DNA from: Clostridia bacterium
GTDB lineage: Bacteria > Bacillota > Clostridia > Lachnospirales > Lachnospiraceae
Reading direction: 5' to 3'
Length of the DNA stretch: 36,042 nt
Assembly (NCBI GenBank): GCA_009929615.1
Contig: SAAB01000035.1
Coordinates: 1 to 36,042 of the forward strand
The translations under genes and the position numbers were made by a program. A model generated the notes under the pieces. The model had not been told where the DNA came from. It saw only the letters and a list, made by a program, of their open reading frames with translations, and did no database searches. The first letter of the stretch is position 1. The number at the start of each line of letters is the position of its first letter. Shown one piece after another: positions 36,001 through 36,042 of this stretch.

Positions 36001-36042
36001 TTGTGTATCAGCTTGCCAGTCCGGCATTCTTTTCTTCCAATG

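Noticed and set aside
33769-36042. Mobile element or prophage at the right end
   Set aside because: No transposase, integrase, inverted terminal repeats or tRNA are visible; base composition and Shine-Dalgarno usage match the neighbours.

Overview
The window looks like a chromosomal segment from a low-to-mid GC Firmicute, most likely the family Lachnospiraceae. Support comes from the RpoB sequence with its acidic C-terminal tail, strong Shine-Dalgarno sites and sigma-A-type promoters throughout, a double zinc-ribbon ComF, paired LytR-CpsA-Psr (LCP) proteins with an extra extracellular domain, and secreted proteins carrying DUF4214 modules. The genus cannot be fixed from the sequence alone.

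Region 1 (1-9783, mostly minus strand) is the transcription/translation core in the order rpmG-secE-nusG-rplK-rplA-rplJ-rplL-rpoB, with rpoC expected just beyond base 1. rplJL has its own promoter, an L10-type leader and an attenuator hairpin. Two non-ribosomal genes interrupt the usual rplL-rpoB junction: a cytoplasmic GH13 alpha-amylase on the plus strand and a small conserved acidic protein on the minus strand. rpoB has its own consensus promoter. A pair of 43-bp direct repeats fills the rplK-rplA gap.

Region 2 (9813-12400, minus) holds a comF-family phosphoribosyltransferase, a small secreted protein of unknown function, and a single-pass membrane protein with a DUF4367-like C-terminus.

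Region 3 (12415-21740, minus) is a surface-glycopolymer operon. The order is LCP protein 2, nucleotide-sugar 4,6-dehydratase (EpsC/PglF type), DegT-family aminotransferase, initiating phosphoglycosyl transferase, GT2 glycosyltransferase, IspD/TarI-type cytidylyltransferase, then LCP protein 1 from its own promoter. Most junctions overlap or nearly touch. The genes read as a pathway that makes a 4-amino-4,6-dideoxy sugar nucleotide, loads it on a lipid carrier, extends the chain and attaches the polymer to peptidoglycan.

Region 4 (21787-25152, minus) has a TRIC/UPF0126 membrane protein, a ketopantoate-reductase-like protein and a phosphoglucomutase/phosphomannomutase.

Region 5 (25173-36000) is a divergent GDP-mannose/GDP-deoxyhexose locus. 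Leftward runs a three-domain fusion (mannose-1-phosphate guanylyltransferase-like, type II cupin, class I mannose-6-phosphate isomerase) followed by the phosphohexomutase. Rightward runs a canonical mannose-1-phosphate guanylyltransferase, GDP-mannose 4,6-dehydratase and GDP-6-deoxy-mannose reductase, which together should give GDP-D-rhamnose. Overlapping the reductase stop codon is a secreted L,D-transpeptidase with six DUF4214 half-repeats. After a terminator comes a large secreted M6-type metalloprotease that ends in another DUF4214 module. The most interesting idea in the window is that DUF4214 modules tie secreted cell-wall enzymes to the deoxyhexose polymer whose precursor is made by the same operon. 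That is inference, not shown by the sequence.
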